64,000 nucleotides of DNA from Branchiostoma lanceolatum (lineage: Eukaryota > Chordata > Leptocardii > Amphioxiformes > Branchiostomatidae), in NCBI RefSeq assembly GCF_035083965.1, contig NC_089726.1, forward strand, positions 8,003,501-8,067,500. The letters run 5' to 3'. The position numbers and the translations under genes were made by a program. Within the stretch, counting starts at the first letter, position 1. Each line of letters opens with the position of its first letter. Positions 36,788 through 50,721 of the stretch are shown one piece after another. The notes below the pieces were generated by a model that ran no database searches, was not told where the DNA came from, and saw only the letters and a list, made by a program, of their open reading frames with translations.

Positions 36788-38936
36788 TCAGGAATGGGCC
36801 CAGTAAGGAGCAGAAGTTGGAGACGGTGTGCCTGAAATATATTTAGGGAAATCATTGCATTTAGACATTCAAATGTTCAGATATTACATCTGTATCATTG
36901 AAGATTGTTATATGCATCGTTGCTAATACCAAGAACTCAAGTTATTCTGCGAAGCCTTCTTCTTCTTGTTTCCAACATTCTAATAAAACAGCTATAAGGT
37001 CTTTTTTACTGCTTTCATAAGTCTAAGGATACTTCCCAGTTTAGTCCTAAGTACTTTGAACTGAATATTTCTCTCTTAAGACCTTGCAATTGGTTAGTAT
37101 TTATGACAAGACCATAGTAACTATCCTTTCAAGTGAGTAAACTTCCTTGCGATTGCCTGTATCTATAGAAATACATGTACATGTAATAAAACAGTCCTTA
37201 CGCCGTTCGATGACATTGTCGTCCACACTTGGTACGGACGGACCGCCCGGCGCACCGGGAACTGGTAACCCTGCTGTTGACTCCACAACCCTGACACCAG
37301 TAAAGCCAGCATCACTTGACCCTTCTGTCGTCACAAGTCTCAAGTTCGCTGGAAAAAATAAGAGAAAGATGTTTCCATGAGTCCTCTGGAGCATGATAGA
37401 AGATGAACATTCTGTAAACTCCCAAACTGAATCAACCTACAGATGTGACCTATGTGGCAGAGACTCTTCCTCACGAATACAACTGTTTAGCCATAGGCTA
37501 TGCAGACAGATGTTAACTAGGACTAACCATAGTGAGAACTGAACAATAGAGGCTAAAGATAAATAACTGTACAATGAATGCTGGCGATAGGACACACTGG
37601 TACGGTACATAAGGGCTACTGAGCCCTTACAACACCTGCACAACATCAGGATTCCAATACATTATGCTCATTTACTTGACAGTTGAGCATGATAATGTGA
37701 CACTTAGACGTTACAGTTAGATGTACCAGCAAGGGTTCAAAGTCAAGAACACAAGAATATTAGCTCTGTGGTTAAGAACACTGTGATTTCATACTTACAG
37801 GGTGGATCTGCCTTTATTCTGTCAAATTCCTTCAGTAATTTTGTAACTAAGTGCACTTGGGTCCTTTTCTTAGTCATAGCCTCACACATGATGTCGAATG
37901 CATTGGGACCGCCCTGTTGTATCAGGTCGATGAATTTGCTGATCTTTTCCGCAGACGTCGGGCGTCTTTCGATGATTTCCTCCGCGTCGCGATCTAACGT
38001 CCGCTGCGACCTGAGGTACGGTAGGAGCTTCTCAAACTCCAGTCGGTTGTCACACAGCTCGCTCCGAAGATTTTCAAGGACCTACAGTCATGCAATAATT
38101 AAGACAGAGTGTGAAATGAGGGGAGGACCATGAAGAAACTAAATGTGTCCAGAGCTGTTATAGAATATTGTGAATGCTAGTTTTATAGCAGATTAAAGAC
38201 ACTTTTTTCATTATGATTTAAATAGTGGATGAAATATCAATGAATAAGGCGTAAATCAAGATTTAGGAAATGTTCCTACCTAAATAAACTACTTAGAAAT
38301 TATTGCATTATCTCAAACTATCTTATATCTTGACTCTGATATAAAAATTGTGAATTAACTCATGTGACGACTTCCTTGTAACTGTAGGGAGTGCAAGGGA
38401 CATCAGTCGGACCATTGAACAAGTATGTTTTATTGTTTTGAGTTGTTTTTATGACTTATTATGCCGCTATGTTTGATGATTACTACATGATGTTATAATT
38501 ATGTCAATGTGTCCTGAATGTATGATTTATTTTGAGTATTTCCTTTATATCCTGATTTGTTATGATTCTGTAAGGGCTCAATTGGAAACCAGTTTATAAT
38601 ACTTAGTTTAGTAACTGAAGGGATTACCCTGAAGAGTCATAAATGGATGAAAAATAAAAAGGCTACAAGAAAGAGATCAAACAAATAAGCTATATCATGG
38701 TACTGGAAGTTCGCCATGTTTACAGTCAAAACGAAAGCCAACCGGTCACTGTTTAACCCACACAGGGGCCACCCACATGTGAGTCCTGCTAAAGGTTCTA
38801 CAGGTCGTTGGTATTAAATCGATTCTCACGGTCTTGCTAACAACCTGTGAATGTAACCAAAACTCACCTCCTTTTTGAGAACATGGTAATACTCCTCTTC
38901 GTCGTCAAACTCCTGTGTGCACCCGCCTCCCGCCAT
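36788..38936 (-). CDS. BCL10: BCL10, CARD adaptor of the CARMA-BCL10-MALT1 complex
   Basis: Four exons on the minus strand give 180 aa: 38936-38868, 38081-37799, 37348-37202, 36831-36788, with phases 0, 1 and 1. A CARD fills about 18-112 (EVLENLRSELCDNRLEFEKL then LDRDAEEIIERRPTSAEKIS), and its order and spacing match BCL10 better than CRADD or caspase CARDs. The remaining 70 residues are Ser/Pro/Gly-rich and disordered, with SVPSVDDNVIERR and a short TPSPTSAPYWAHS end. In vertebrates BCL10 forms CARD filaments nucleated by CARD9/11/14 and recruits MALT1 to turn on NF-kappa-B. Human BCL10 is 233 aa, so the tail is shorter here. The last exon is only 15 codons and is the least certain part of the model. 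Confidence 0.85.
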
Positions 38937-41900
38937 GGCCACGTTGTCGTGAACTCATAAAAAAGGAAGACGTCCTTGTAACTTTACTTCTGTAAATTTT
39001 AATACACCGAAATAGCTGCTACAGTCACAGGGTGGGTTGGAACCGGCGATATTGTCACTGCACATGCACTTCCGTTAAACTGAATCACACAAGCAGCTGC
39101 ACTTTTCGGTGCGTGGGTTTTAAACTTTGAGTTACATCAGGTGGAAATTCTTAAGTAATACCCCTGCACCCCGATAGGTTCTATGTTCCCGCGAGTTGTA
39201 TTCAAGCGTGGTAAGGAATTCATCAACCTCAAGCTCGTCTCTCTTCCTGTTGAGTAGTATTAATCTACTTCCGGGTTCGATGCCCTGAGAGAGTCAGGTG
39301 AGAGTCTGAGACGCAAAATACTCCCGTCGGCCCTTGCGCGAAAAGTTTCTTTCTGTTTCCCGGCGGCTTCTTTCCTCCTCATAAAAACCATGTAAACACC
39401 AGAATCTAAGGTACTGAACTTTCAGAAAGGACCATTGCAAGTGAAATTGAGTGAGTTACTTGCTTGCTTGCTTACATTGATAACCAAGCTTTGGGGCTTT
39501 CAAACTTTTTTAGTTTACATACTGCCTTACCCTAGATTAGAACTTAGCCTAGAGTCTAGCCGTGGCGACTACCGAAGGGCCCTTCGTTTAGTTTACTGGC
39601 TAGCCTAGAGTCCAGCCTTGTTTAGCTTTTGGTCCGCTCCCAACGTCGCCAACAGCTAAGCTAACAAGGATGGACTCCAGGCTACCACTGAGAACTTACT
39701 GGATGACATATGCGTGGATTAAGCGTTATTCCTGGAACACGTTACTCAGTAATACCCCTGCTTTCCGATAGGCTCCATGTGGACATGCGAGATAACGTTA
39801 CATATTCAAACGCGCCAGGAGTTCATCAAGGGCGCCTCTCTCCCTGATCCATTCGTATTTACTTACTACCGGGTGCGATGCAAGACGCAGAAAAGTTCCT
39901 ATCTTACCTTAGCACGAAAAGTGTGTTTCTGCTATCTAAGTTTCTTCTGTTCAAAACCACGCAAAATCTTTCAAATTGGTCTTCAATGAAAAATTTCAAG
40001 ACATTCCACAAACCACAAACGGTACAATGCGATTTTAGGGCATAACGCCTCCTTTGTGTTTTATCAATAGAAATGGTGAGGTAACGTTATATATATCATC
40101 GGTAAATTGTCACTTTCTGAAAGGCTACCAGTTCAAATTTCAACCTTGTTCTCTGAAGCAAGGAGGTGCAATTATGGTGTTATCGTTTGTCTTTTATCAG
40201 ATCTGATTTTCCTTTCAGAATGCGTTTTGTAATGTGTATGCCTTTTTTAACGGTGCAATGTAACCTTGGGCGTTAGGGAGAGCTGATTTTTTGTTTCATA
40301 ACAAACAAACAAACAAACAAACAAGACAACCTACCTTTTTTGCGTAGTACCGTACTAGTTTTTTTATCCAAAACCTTATGGACCTTATCTAACACCAAGT
40401 TTCTGCAAAAGTTCGCATGATAAGGTGCCTTTCTCTAGTACTAAGATAGTTACTTAGTTCCTGGTGCATCTTAACTCTAGTTATATTCCAAGATCCTCAT
40501 GTCGAGAAGCTGTATCAGCCACCACTTTTTTCCTTGTTCTTTTCTGGGAAAGAGGGGGCGTTTAGAGTCACCCTGAGTAATGACCACCCTTGCCCCAGGA
40601 GGTCCAAGGCACACCATATTTGGGGAAATAGGTCAAGGGACCATCCGGAGATGGGAACAGTCTTTAGAACAATGCACCTTTTTCTTAGAAATTGATGTGT
40701 AGGCGGTAAGGTAACATATAAATACAGAAATGCAACGCCTGTAGTGAGTTAAGATCCGACCAGAATCTTGGACAGACGAGAGAACGAATACAGAAGTCTT
40801 CAAACGTACTATGGCTCCGGCGTTGGTCCTGACCGTACCACTAACATCGCAGCTATACTAACGAACTTCGTAAGGGACACTCCGTTGAGGCTAAGGTTAC
40901 CGTGAACAGCTACCTACAACCCTTACATTCAAAAGTGACCAATTAAGACAACTTAAATTATGGCAAGGTATCTGCAGACAGCTTCATGTCTTGAATATCA
41001 AACTTAATTTCTAAAATCAATGAGTCACAAGATTTTTCTGTGAAAGATATATCTATTGACCGCATGTCATAATAGCCATAGCAAGCTTCTTATAGCGTGA
41101 GGAGACTTTTCTATTTTGGTCTCCTTGAGAATCAAAAGACTGAAAAGACAGTAGGAGTACTGACCAAGGAGGTTTAAATTTAAACTGACAGAACTGAAAT
41201 AATGACTCAGAAAGTAAAAAATAATAATAATAATACGCTCATTAGGTTGGTAAATTACTCTATTGTCAGTTCTTAATGCTACACAACACAATTTAAAGTT
41301 CTGTACAGCACTCAGCTACAGTCACCTGAGACCAGCACCATCAGTACTTGCTCTTCAGAATGAGACAAGAAGAATGTCTTGAAGACCTAACCAAATGGCC
41401 TGAGTGATGTAGGATGTACACATGCCAGAGGTGTAAGGTTCAAAATGTAATGACTAAAAAAATTGTCAATCAGATTTGACACCTACGTATTGAATAATTC
41501 TTAATAGAACAGTAAGTCTGTTCTCAGCCATCAGATGCATGTCTACCATTCCTAATACAGTACTGGTGTAAATTCTATGTGCCGTGAATCTTTGCTGTGA
41601 ATGACAGTTTGTAGGAACCAGTACATCACTATTATGTACCATCTAACTTTCTACATTTTGGTCTCAAGTATTAAACCCTCCACTGGGCTTTACATTTGGC
41701 ATCAAACCTACAACATTTCAATTCTAAAAATATAAAAGCTCTTATTACACTGTAAACTACATGCTGTCCCTTATTAAGGTAAGCTGTAATTTTCCTGACC
41801 ACAGAAACGGAACCAAATGTTGAAAGAACTACTGCATACCAATCAAATGATTGCTACTAGATACAGGTTGCATCCTTTCTAAATTACATCACAATAATTG

Positions 41901-42494
41901 TGCATTCACCCACTTTCCATATTTGTAAAAAGTTCCTTTTACTTGATGCTACAAAGAAACAACAATCACAACAATTCACAATTTCTTCTACAGTGGTACC
42001 TGTTTGGAATAAAAGCCTGTTCATGATCAGTACAATGTACATTGTACATGAAGATATTCTTATCCATACAGGATTAGGTATTCATTATAATATAGTACAG
42101 TAGCTTTTAGAATATCCTCCCCTTCTTTTTTCATATCTTTGGCACATACTTGTTCCCTGAAGTTCACAAACACATGTTTGCAACTGTTTGATATTCCACT
42201 GTTTGCATAACAACATCATAAATGATGTAATAAAATAATACATTAGATTCTAAGATATCATGACTGATTTCCTATTGGAGGAAATGTTCGGTGCAATTGA
42301 ATTTTTTTAAATTCAGAGACCTTGTAATTTGATAACACGATAATGGCCAAAAGTCAGTAGTATAGACCACTGGAATTCTAGCATAAAAATTTGTTGCTGT
42401 CTTAATTTTCCTTAATTGGATGAGTACCTGAGGCAAGCACATTTAATAATAAAATTGCATAAAATCATCAAAGTTTTCATAAATAGCTTAATTG
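38937..42494. other. BCL10 upstream region and EOGT downstream region, no gene seen
   Basis: No exon was recognised. The first 400 bases are the likely BCL10 promoter. Two diverged direct repeats (39151-39372 and 39745-39953) and an ACAAACAA microsatellite near 40301-40323 are the only structures seen. Downstream of the EOGT stop, a minus-strand ATTAAA at 42447-42442 is a weak polyadenylation candidate. Confidence 0.4.
39151..39953 (+). repeat. pair of diverged direct repeats of about 210 bases
   Basis: Copy 1 begins TAAGTAATACCCCTGCACCC and CGATAGGTTC; copy 2 at 39745 begins CAGTAATACCCCTGCTTTCC and GATAGGCTCC. Both continue with a TTCATCAA block, CTCTC, TTACTACCGGG-like and CGATGC blocks, and GCGCGAAAAGT / AGCACGAAAAGT. 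About 380 bases separate them. Confidence 0.55.
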
Positions 42495-45400
42495 TTACAA
42501 CTCAGTGTGGTGATCCCCACTTCCGTGTGTTTTGTTTTGTTTTGCTACAAACTGGGGATGGCCCTGGATGTAGTCAGCAGCATTCTGCACAATTCTCATG
42601 AACTCAGCAACGTCAAACCCGTAGTTCACAAACTTGGAGTGTTCCCCAACGGATGGATGGGATCCCTGGAAAATAAGAGAAAGAAAATAAATACACCGAC
42701 GATAGCCTTGTTTATACGTTTCTCTAAGTAGCTGCAAGTGTCATACAAAATAAACCAAGCTGACAATGGTTTAGACTACACAGTAAAATATACAAAGAGT
42801 AACATTGCTACACATAAGGCAAAAACACACACAAAACACTGAAATTCAGCTGCATGAAATCTACAAGTCAAACGACATAACATTTCTTGTACAGACTTAT
42901 CATTGGAATGTTGTTGTTTTTTCTCACCTTTTCCCTCTGTGTGATTTTCTCCTCCTTCTCCCATGTGTAGTATTGCACACCACGCAGACGAGCCAGATCT
43001 TTGTAACAGCGAGGATCCTCACAGTTGTAACTAAGGAAGATACAATGTTGATAAGATTGAATTTTTGTATATACAAATGTGTCCATAAGTTTTGCAATTT
43101 TCATTAAGTCAAGTTTCCATGCTATAACGTTTAGGAGGAAAAGTGCAATCCTGAATACGAAAAGTGGTTTATATCAGATACTTAACAGTCCATCTTTAGA
43201 GCTCTTTTCTATTTGAGACATGTATGATGATATACTTAATTTGTGTGCTTATGATAAAACATTTCACTTGAGTTGACGCTCCCATTTTATATTGGAACAG
43301 TAAAACCTTTGTGTTCGTGTTTATGTGTGTTAACAGTAAACATCTCCTGTCATACTTTTTTGTGTTATCTACTCTAAGCTTAAGTAACTTAATTACTACT
43401 ATGGGTAAGTTATGGATAAGTGACTTACAGTTCGAACAACACGCCCCAGTCTGGCAGGAAGAGTGAATGGGTGAGGCCAGCTCCATGCATGCCGATCAGC
43501 AGGTCTGAGTTCTGGGTTACCTACAGATATGTTAATGAGCATTTGAATGTGGGTTACTGTAAATCACTTTTAATATAGCGGTCGGTAATTTAAGTGGTTG
43601 GGGGAGAAGGGAGTAGTTCACTGCACTTAATTTTTAACGGTGGAAACAAACATTACTGTCTCAAATGTTAGTTATCAAATATTTGCGATGATGAAATTTT
43701 AGTGGTTGACTAGTGGCCGTTGAATTAGCTACAATTAAGGTACAGTTAGCAAATCAAGAATTACAGTATCAGATTCAACATCAACTACCGGTTGAAATGG
43801 TGACAGCAGGTGAAGCACCGCAATTAACGTTTAACTTCATTCATCAACATGCTTTAAATTTACGTTAATGAAGGTTAGACATCCAGGTAATAGATTTAGA
43901 TTTTTTTTGTTTTCACCTTGCAAACAAAATCATGAGCTCTTGTATTATAGTATCTACCAGACTAACCCTGCCGGCTACAGGGAAAATATTTGCCAGTGGA
44001 GTTTGGCCATGGAGGGTTTCATTCGCAGGCCTAGGATTGCAGATTGGACCCTATCTGCATAGCTGACTCTCTTCATACAATTCACTCTATTTGGCCAATT
44101 TCTAATATTTTTCCAGCGATCTGCGGGGCCTGGTAGAGGCTACTTGTATTATGTAATCACAATATCAAATCCACAAGGAAATCAGAAAATGGTACTACAA
44201 GCATATCTAGTTTTCAAAGAGGAAGAAATGTAATTGCTACTTAACTATTTTCCATTACAGTCAAACTTGTACAAGTGACCACATCTACACATGGTTTGCC
44301 ACCTGGCCATTGTGACCACTTTGTTGATGGTCCCCTTATAGATACTTTTCCCACTGACACAATTATTAAGAATCCTGTCTATATTGACCACATAGAATAG
44401 ATTTTCTCAGTACCCCAAGTGGTCTTCTTGGGCAGGTTTGAGTGTATTTTAAGAAGGAACAGTGCATTTTAAAAGAGCAAATTCATACCTTAAGTTGCTC
44501 TGTGAAGGACATCTTCCTGTTTCCCACAAAATCAATGGAACCACCACCACAAGAGAAGACAGAATTGTTAGAAACAGCTTCTACAAGAGTAACCTCACCC
44601 CACACATAATGCAAAATATGACACTTTTCTGTGGTAGATAAATTCACACTTAACAGCCCTACACATTGATAGTGATAATCAATCATCACATACTTCCAAT
44701 TGTAGTCCACTCTCCTGACTTCCAGTCTGGTTTCAGACTTCATAGCACTCAGCAGCTGCAGAGAAACATGATACAAAGAATGTAGTAATGTTCAGTACAC
44801 AATGTATAACATTTTCAGACATGCATAATGGCTTCACTGGGGTTCAATATTCTGTTCATGGTCTGCAAAATATACTGAATTTCATGACAAGAGAACCATT
44901 TTTTATAAATTACAAAAATACACACAATATTTTCAAAGTTAGGGTACCACAATAATTGTATTACAGTATGTTATTATTGCGAATACAGTGCAGTACTTGT
45001 GAAATATAGCCAGTATTTAGAGTTTTCTGACCTCTTCTTCATTGAGGATCCTTCTCCACTTTGTAGATCTGCTCAGGAGAGTCACCCGTACCTTATCCTT
45101 CTGGAATACAGAGATATTATCTTTAAACACAGTTTACCATCGTTTTCCACCTTAATACAAATCAGAGTTGACAACTGACAACATACTCTGTCTTCAAAAC
45201 TTAGTCTCAAATCTGGACTTTTATTTGATTCTTCACATCTTTCAATGTATCACAAGATGCCACACAGCCAATCGCACAAATAATGTTAAATCATGACACA
45301 AATGAAAATAAATATGAAAACATTTTCATGTTAATTCCATAAGAAAAGAACAGGAATATGACTATGCACTCGATTATCATCTGCTTCACCGGAGTCCACA

Positions 45401-48400
45401 ATTGGCTGTTTTCTATTTAATGGGGATTGGAAACTAAGAAAGCCTTACCAGTGGCCCTTCCTGTGTGACGTTCAGTCGATGTAAAACATGTTCAGAAAAC
45501 GCTTTAAACAAAGCTGTTCCGCTGCAGCCTGGGACCTGGGCCGTATTAATGGCAGAAAAAACAATTGCACTGCTGACAATACAATAAAACATTCAGACGA
45601 TAACAAATAGCTAAATCAAATACATTAACTCTGAAATTAATTGTGTCTACAATACATTAAGATCTTCTGTACTTCTAAAATGTAATCATCACTATATCTT
45701 ACTTGAATGAGTTGGAATAAAAAATATTGCACAAGCTTTGTCTTTATCATAACAGTAATCTGATATTGTCTGGGTTTAGGGTTGATATTCAAATGATTCA
45801 TAAGCTAATAGTATGTAGAAGATATGAAAGACTTAATGTAATGAAGATATTCCATATAATGGAAAAAGGATGATTAGGATAACTGAGATGAATCGACAAC
45901 AAACTATGGTAAAGGCCAAACATGAATAGTAATACAAGCCATTACCTATAGCCCCAAAAGGAACATCTACACACCCCAAGTGAAACTAAGCACTACTTTG
46001 TAATGGGATAATGGTAGGTAAGATCATTTAGATGGAGTCTGCAATGAACTCCTGACATTTCAACAATCAACATAGATTTTACCCTTGGGGTGGTAGCTGT
46101 ACAATTTCTTCATGAACAGTTCAGGCTAATGCAGGGCGGTCTCCAACTCTAAAAAAATTTTCCGTCCCACTCATTGTTCGGGAACCCATGTTGTTAATTT
46201 TCGTTGTTAAATCTGCTATTTAAGATTATGAAAATATATTTTCATCAATTTCATGTCATGAAGTTCAGATGTATTGGTCAGGCAAGGTGAAATTTTTGTC
46301 TGTCCAAAAAGGCAAATTTCGGTCCCAGGATGGACGAATGAACAGGTCCTGGAGTGATGGGATCCATCATTTAGCAGCAGTGGAGAAAGACAAATACTTA
46401 CAAGTGGCATGTTGTAGTACATGCCGTACTGCATGCGGGGCAGCAGAGGGAAGACGGCATCACGGATACACACCTGGACAAAAGGAGAGAAAACAAGTTT
46501 GTCAACAAATCGAAATCACAATATTGTACACAGTTATGTGCATCCTCTATACAACAGTACTTCCAGTAATTCCAATAAATCATAATATAGCATGTTAGTT
46601 ATATATATGCTTATGGCACTCGTTATAAACAGGTGGAAGCTACCGTACCTTCTTGCCATCATACTCTTTCAGGTGAATGACTGGATAGTCTGAGAAAGCC
46701 TTCCATGTTGCGCTGAAGAAATCTCCATACCCAAGTCCACTCTGAAATACAGATATGTAACAATAACTACCAAGCTGAAACACTCTTCGTCACACATGTT
46801 GGCAACAATAGTATGATTACAAAGAATGCATATCAATAAGAGTAGAGGTCCTTCCTTGTGTGGGTGGAAAAAAACTTATCAGTCTGGGCTTACACAGCTC
46901 GTACTTAACACACTAAACTTGTGTGCTGTGCCTTAAGATGGTTTACCGATTCTGCAAACAAACAAACAAACAAAAGTAAAATGGTACAGGTCTGGAGAAA
47001 GATGAAATCTTACCGTGTCCCACATGATGATGTTGACGTCCTGAGAGAAGGACCCGTTGATGTGCTGTGAGGCATAGAAGTTGATGAAGTCACAGAAATG
47101 ATGGTACATGTTCACCCCTGAAAATACACAAATCAAAGTGAGTGTAGTAGTACAATGCATCAAAAATTTCAAAATACAGACAAAAATAACAATTTGAAAA
47201 AAAGGAAATCCAGTCTTCAAATTTCTGCAAACAGTTGAACACAATTTTTAAGAAATGCCATTAAGTACAGATGTAATTACAAAAACCAGCAAGACTTTTC
47301 AATTTTAGTTGAATTTAAGACCTACCAGCATCTAGCTTCATGAGGTAAGTTGGTTTGTCCAACACAAGGTCGCACTTGCCATCATCGATCGGTCGGAAAG
47401 GCAGCGAAGAAAACATCTCCAACTCTGCATACCTGGATCATAATAAAGTTTAAAAATACAAATATCAAAATGAAGGTGTTTGAGTATGATGCATGTGATG
47501 TTATGAAAGCTGCGTCACATTTCAATATGCAAAAAAATATTCTATACTTATTTACCAAGCCTACATTATAACAGCACAGTCATATCATCACCAAGTGTAT
47601 GATAGAACTTGTCATATCATCTTCTATCAATGAATAGCACACATCCTTCTCCTTACAGCTTCATCACCATGAGAACTTAGTTCCTTACCAAGACTGCAGT
47701 GCACTTTTGTGTTTTCCCTCTGCAGACAGCCTGGTGGGGTACAGCTTGCAGTGGCCTCCGATTTGTCCAGCATTGAACAGATTCTCCCTGTACCTGGGAG
47801 ATAAAGTAATACACATCAATGCCATGGTTAACAAGAGATGAAAAGGACTTGGGGTTATCATATACATGTGCTGTATACAGATAACATACTACTAGTATAC
47901 ATGACATTATACAGTCCAACGTGTACAAGTGACCACCTCTACATAAAGGACCACCTGGCCAATGTGACCACTTTTTGGAGATCCCAGATGATTTTTCCCA
48001 TTGACAGAAGCATTAAGAATCCTGTCTATAGCGTCCACCTGTCCACATAGACTAGATCTTATAGGTCCCCTGAGTAGTCAGTAAACATTTTTGTTAATTT
48101 GATTAAAATCATACATTATTTCATTATGGATGCCACAAAATGAATAAAGGACTAGAGAGAATCTTCGGAAAGTCATCACAGCCTCCTTGGTTTACAGTGT
48201 AAAACTGTAAGATGTACAGTGGACACTCAGGCACAGTAAGAAGTGGGCCTGTACACACCTGTTATTGTTGTTCTCTGAATCCAGGTTAATGAAGTCCATG
48301 TAGATGTTTGTAGCCCGGCAGTATCGCGAATGTTTGACACAACTGAGGGAGGAGTCTCCCTGGAAATGGTGAAAACAGCCGAAGTGTTATGCGTCCTGCT

Positions 48401-50721
48401 AAATTAAATCATGTCATAACTTTTGATATCATCATAGATGATGGCAGTTCATGGCTGCATTGTTTTCAACATTTTTGAAACACAATTTTAAGAACCTCAA
48501 GCAAGACCTAGCTACTGAGTGAAAAGTTATAACCGTAACAATTTTGTCAAGAACAAGTAATATCAAACCAGGAATTCTGCTGCGGTGCCATAGAAAGCTG
48601 GTAGGAGGGTCCATAATTTGTTCATTCTCAGTGTAAATCAGGTGCAAATAAATGAACTTGTCCTGCATTTTGCCATCACCTACCAGTTTCCAGCATAACA
48701 AATGTTATAAAAATTCATCTACAACTTCTGAAGTTATGTTTTCACACACACACACACACACATGCATACACACATGCACACACACACACACACACACATA
48801 CACATATCCAAAAACATAACCTAGTTGGCAAAGAAATAAGACTCGACTGGTGCCTTACCTCTTCCTGTGCTTTACACATGACTGTCATCTCCTGCAGTCG
48901 CTCCCACACATAGCCAAAGTCTGCCTCCTTCCAGAACAGGTCAGCAGTCTCCTCAACAGTACGAGATCCCCTGTATATACAGATACGCAAAAAGAAAACA
49001 GGATCTTCAAGAGATCTGAAAGAGGCCATCTACATCCGGGCTTTACGACCATCCCTCAACAGAGACGGGGGAGCCATAGAATTTCTGCAACATGTGATCC
49101 ACTGCTCACTGAGTCATGTGTTCTATCTACATAACGTGACGTCACAGAAGCAGTGGATTGCTCATTCCTTTACAAAGACTAGAGCTGATCAGTCAAAAAT
49201 TTGGGTACTTAAAGTCCAATTTTTGTGTTGGCAATTGCAGTTCAAGTTTCATTCAAGTCTTTAGAATATCTTTAGACAGTCACAGAAACATAATCTGTTG
49301 TTGTAAATATCTTGGTAGTGAAGAAAGAACCTGGTCATCCTTAAAGTTAAAAATATCTTGCAGTCAACTTGCAAATGGAAAAGACACATGCAGTTTCCAT
49401 GTGGCAGACTTACAAACAACTGGGATGCCTCAAATGATTTATGCAACCAAAACCCTTTCTTAATATATGATAAGAGAATTGATTCGTAATGAAAAATATG
49501 TACAATCAATATAGTCCCTAACAAATTTCATGGAGACTGTGATTCTGCAATAAACAGCTGCCTTTGTTTGTCATGGAGAGACGATCACAAACAATTGAAT
49601 CAGAGAGATCTAAATTGAATTCCTTTGATAAGACAGGCTTCCAAGGTTCAAACCTGCACCACATCAAGGCCACAGTAAATTACATCAGAATAGCATGAAT
49701 GGTTTTATGATATATCAGCTGAACCACTACTGGAAGAATAACCCAGTATCTTTTACCCGTAAGCATTTCTCATCATATTAGGTAGGCCCCACCATCACAC
49801 TTAGAGGTACATGTATGTTGCAATGTATTGTCAATGAAGAAAATCAAATTAAAATGAAATCTCACCATCCAGTGTTGGCAATAGTGCATGTGGGGTTGTG
49901 AAATCTGTTTTTCTTCTTGCAGTTTTTCTCATACCCCCAGCATACCTTCTTACCAAGGTATTCCTGAAACAACAAATTCATACAATGACCTCATGAATTA
50001 TATAATAATTTTATTAATATAGACTGTTTGCTCAAAAAATTCTCCCAGAAGAAGACAATACAGAAACATTTGCATGCAGTCTCATTGATGTATGCCCCAA
50101 GGAAATGGTCACTGAAAATCCCTTCAGCTATACAAATTACTGCACTCTAGGCACTGATTGGTTTTCTTGTAAAGTGGATTAGAATTGATCCATAAACAAA
50201 ATGCTTGTATCCTGGGCACCATCTTGATGTGTCTGCTTCTATGTAATCAAGGGTCTGCATGCTCACTTTTGTATAGTGTAGACTGTCTAAAGATATTTCC
50301 CGTAATTCATTGGGAGAGCCGTCTTTATTGGGAGGCGACAAAACTGTGTATATTGCCTTCCTTGATTTTAGCGTAATACGTAGGGGTACATGTACTTCTG
50401 AATTCAATGCTATTTTGTGACTTTTGACAACTTATCATTTTCAATAACTGTTTGGTTAAACTTTGTTTGACGATCCCCAGGACCACAAAAAAAGTCATTT
50501 TAAAAAATTGGCTCGGGCACGATAGTAAAGGTGGTATTGGTCATTACCTTATACAGGCATTCGTCATCCCTCTCGCAAGCGCGTGCCAGTGCATGATGGG
50601 AAGAGAAGAAGTACGGGAGATGGGACTCGGGTAAGTTAAGATGTTGCAGTGGTTGGGTGACTTGGGGTGAACTTTGCAATATGATCGCTAGCAGCAGCAG
50701 ACTTGCAGTTGGCATGGACAT
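42495..50721 (-). CDS. EOGT: EOGT, EGF domain-specific O-GlcNAc transferase
   Basis: Sixteen coding exons give 525 aa (human 527): 50721-50548, 49963-49866, 48970-48859, 48359-48259, 47793-47689, 47432-47326, 47117-47014, 46741-46649, 46473-46402, 45535-45449, 45100-45032, 44755-44694, 44516-44489, 43520-43429, 43030-42928, 42665-42495. The N-terminus is a signal peptide ([15 protein letters not shown]). Next come [49 protein letters not shown] and the GT61-family [20 protein letters not shown] block. The last four residues are HTEL, a KDEL-type ER-retention signal. In animals the enzyme works in the ER lumen, adding O-linked GlcNAc to Ser/Thr between the fifth and sixth cysteines of EGF repeats in Notch and matrix proteins. 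An acceptor at 50732 implies an untranslated first exon, probably near the shared promoter at 52040-52271. Confidence 0.97.
43567..43770. repeat. GGGAGTAGTTCAC repeat in an EOGT intron
   Basis: GGAGAAGGGAGTAGTTCACT, then TTTTTAACGGTGG, ACTGTCTCAAATGTTA and ATTAAGGTACAGTTAGCA, are matched in order at 54618-54810. TTACTGTAAATCAC just before it suggests kinship with the TACTGTAAA MITEs. Confidence 0.55.
44262..44450. repeat. GTGGTCAC-rich repeat in EOGT intron 13
   Basis: It starts CAGTCAAACTTGTACAAGTG and then ACCACATCTACACATG, and it ends TTGGGCAGGTTTGAGTGTA. It matches 47906-48085 block for block (ATTAAGAATCCTGTCTAT in both). Confidence 0.7.
47906..48085. repeat. GTGGTCAC-rich repeat in EOGT intron 4
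   Basis: It contains ACAGTCCAACGTGTACAAGT then GACCACCTCTACATAAAGG and ATTAAGAATCCTGTCTATAG. It is the same family and orientation as 44262-44450. Confidence 0.7.
48742..48799 (+). repeat. CA dinucleotide microsatellite, EOGT intron 3
   Basis: Runs of CA are interrupted by two TGCATA or TGCA units. It lies about 60 bases from the donor of exon 3. Confidence 0.95.
49006..49130 (+). mobile_element. retroelement endonuclease-tail fragment, EOGT intron 2
   Basis: The plus strand 49019-49072 reads [18 protein letters not shown], a block common at the end of GIY-YIG-type endonuclease regions of Penelope-like and related retroelements (KEAIxVRxxxPSLNRxGG). The frame continues [15 protein letters not shown] without a stop. 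Only this tail is present; the family call is tentative. Confidence 0.5.

Noticed and set aside
42020..42055. Palindromic ATGTACATTGTACAT as a regulatory site
   Set aside because: Short AT-rich palindromes of GTACAT type occur many times in the window, and it lies far from any gene start.
48742..48799. Array-like repeats as a CRISPR locus
   Set aside because: These are simple dinucleotide runs in animal DNA, without spacers or cas genes.
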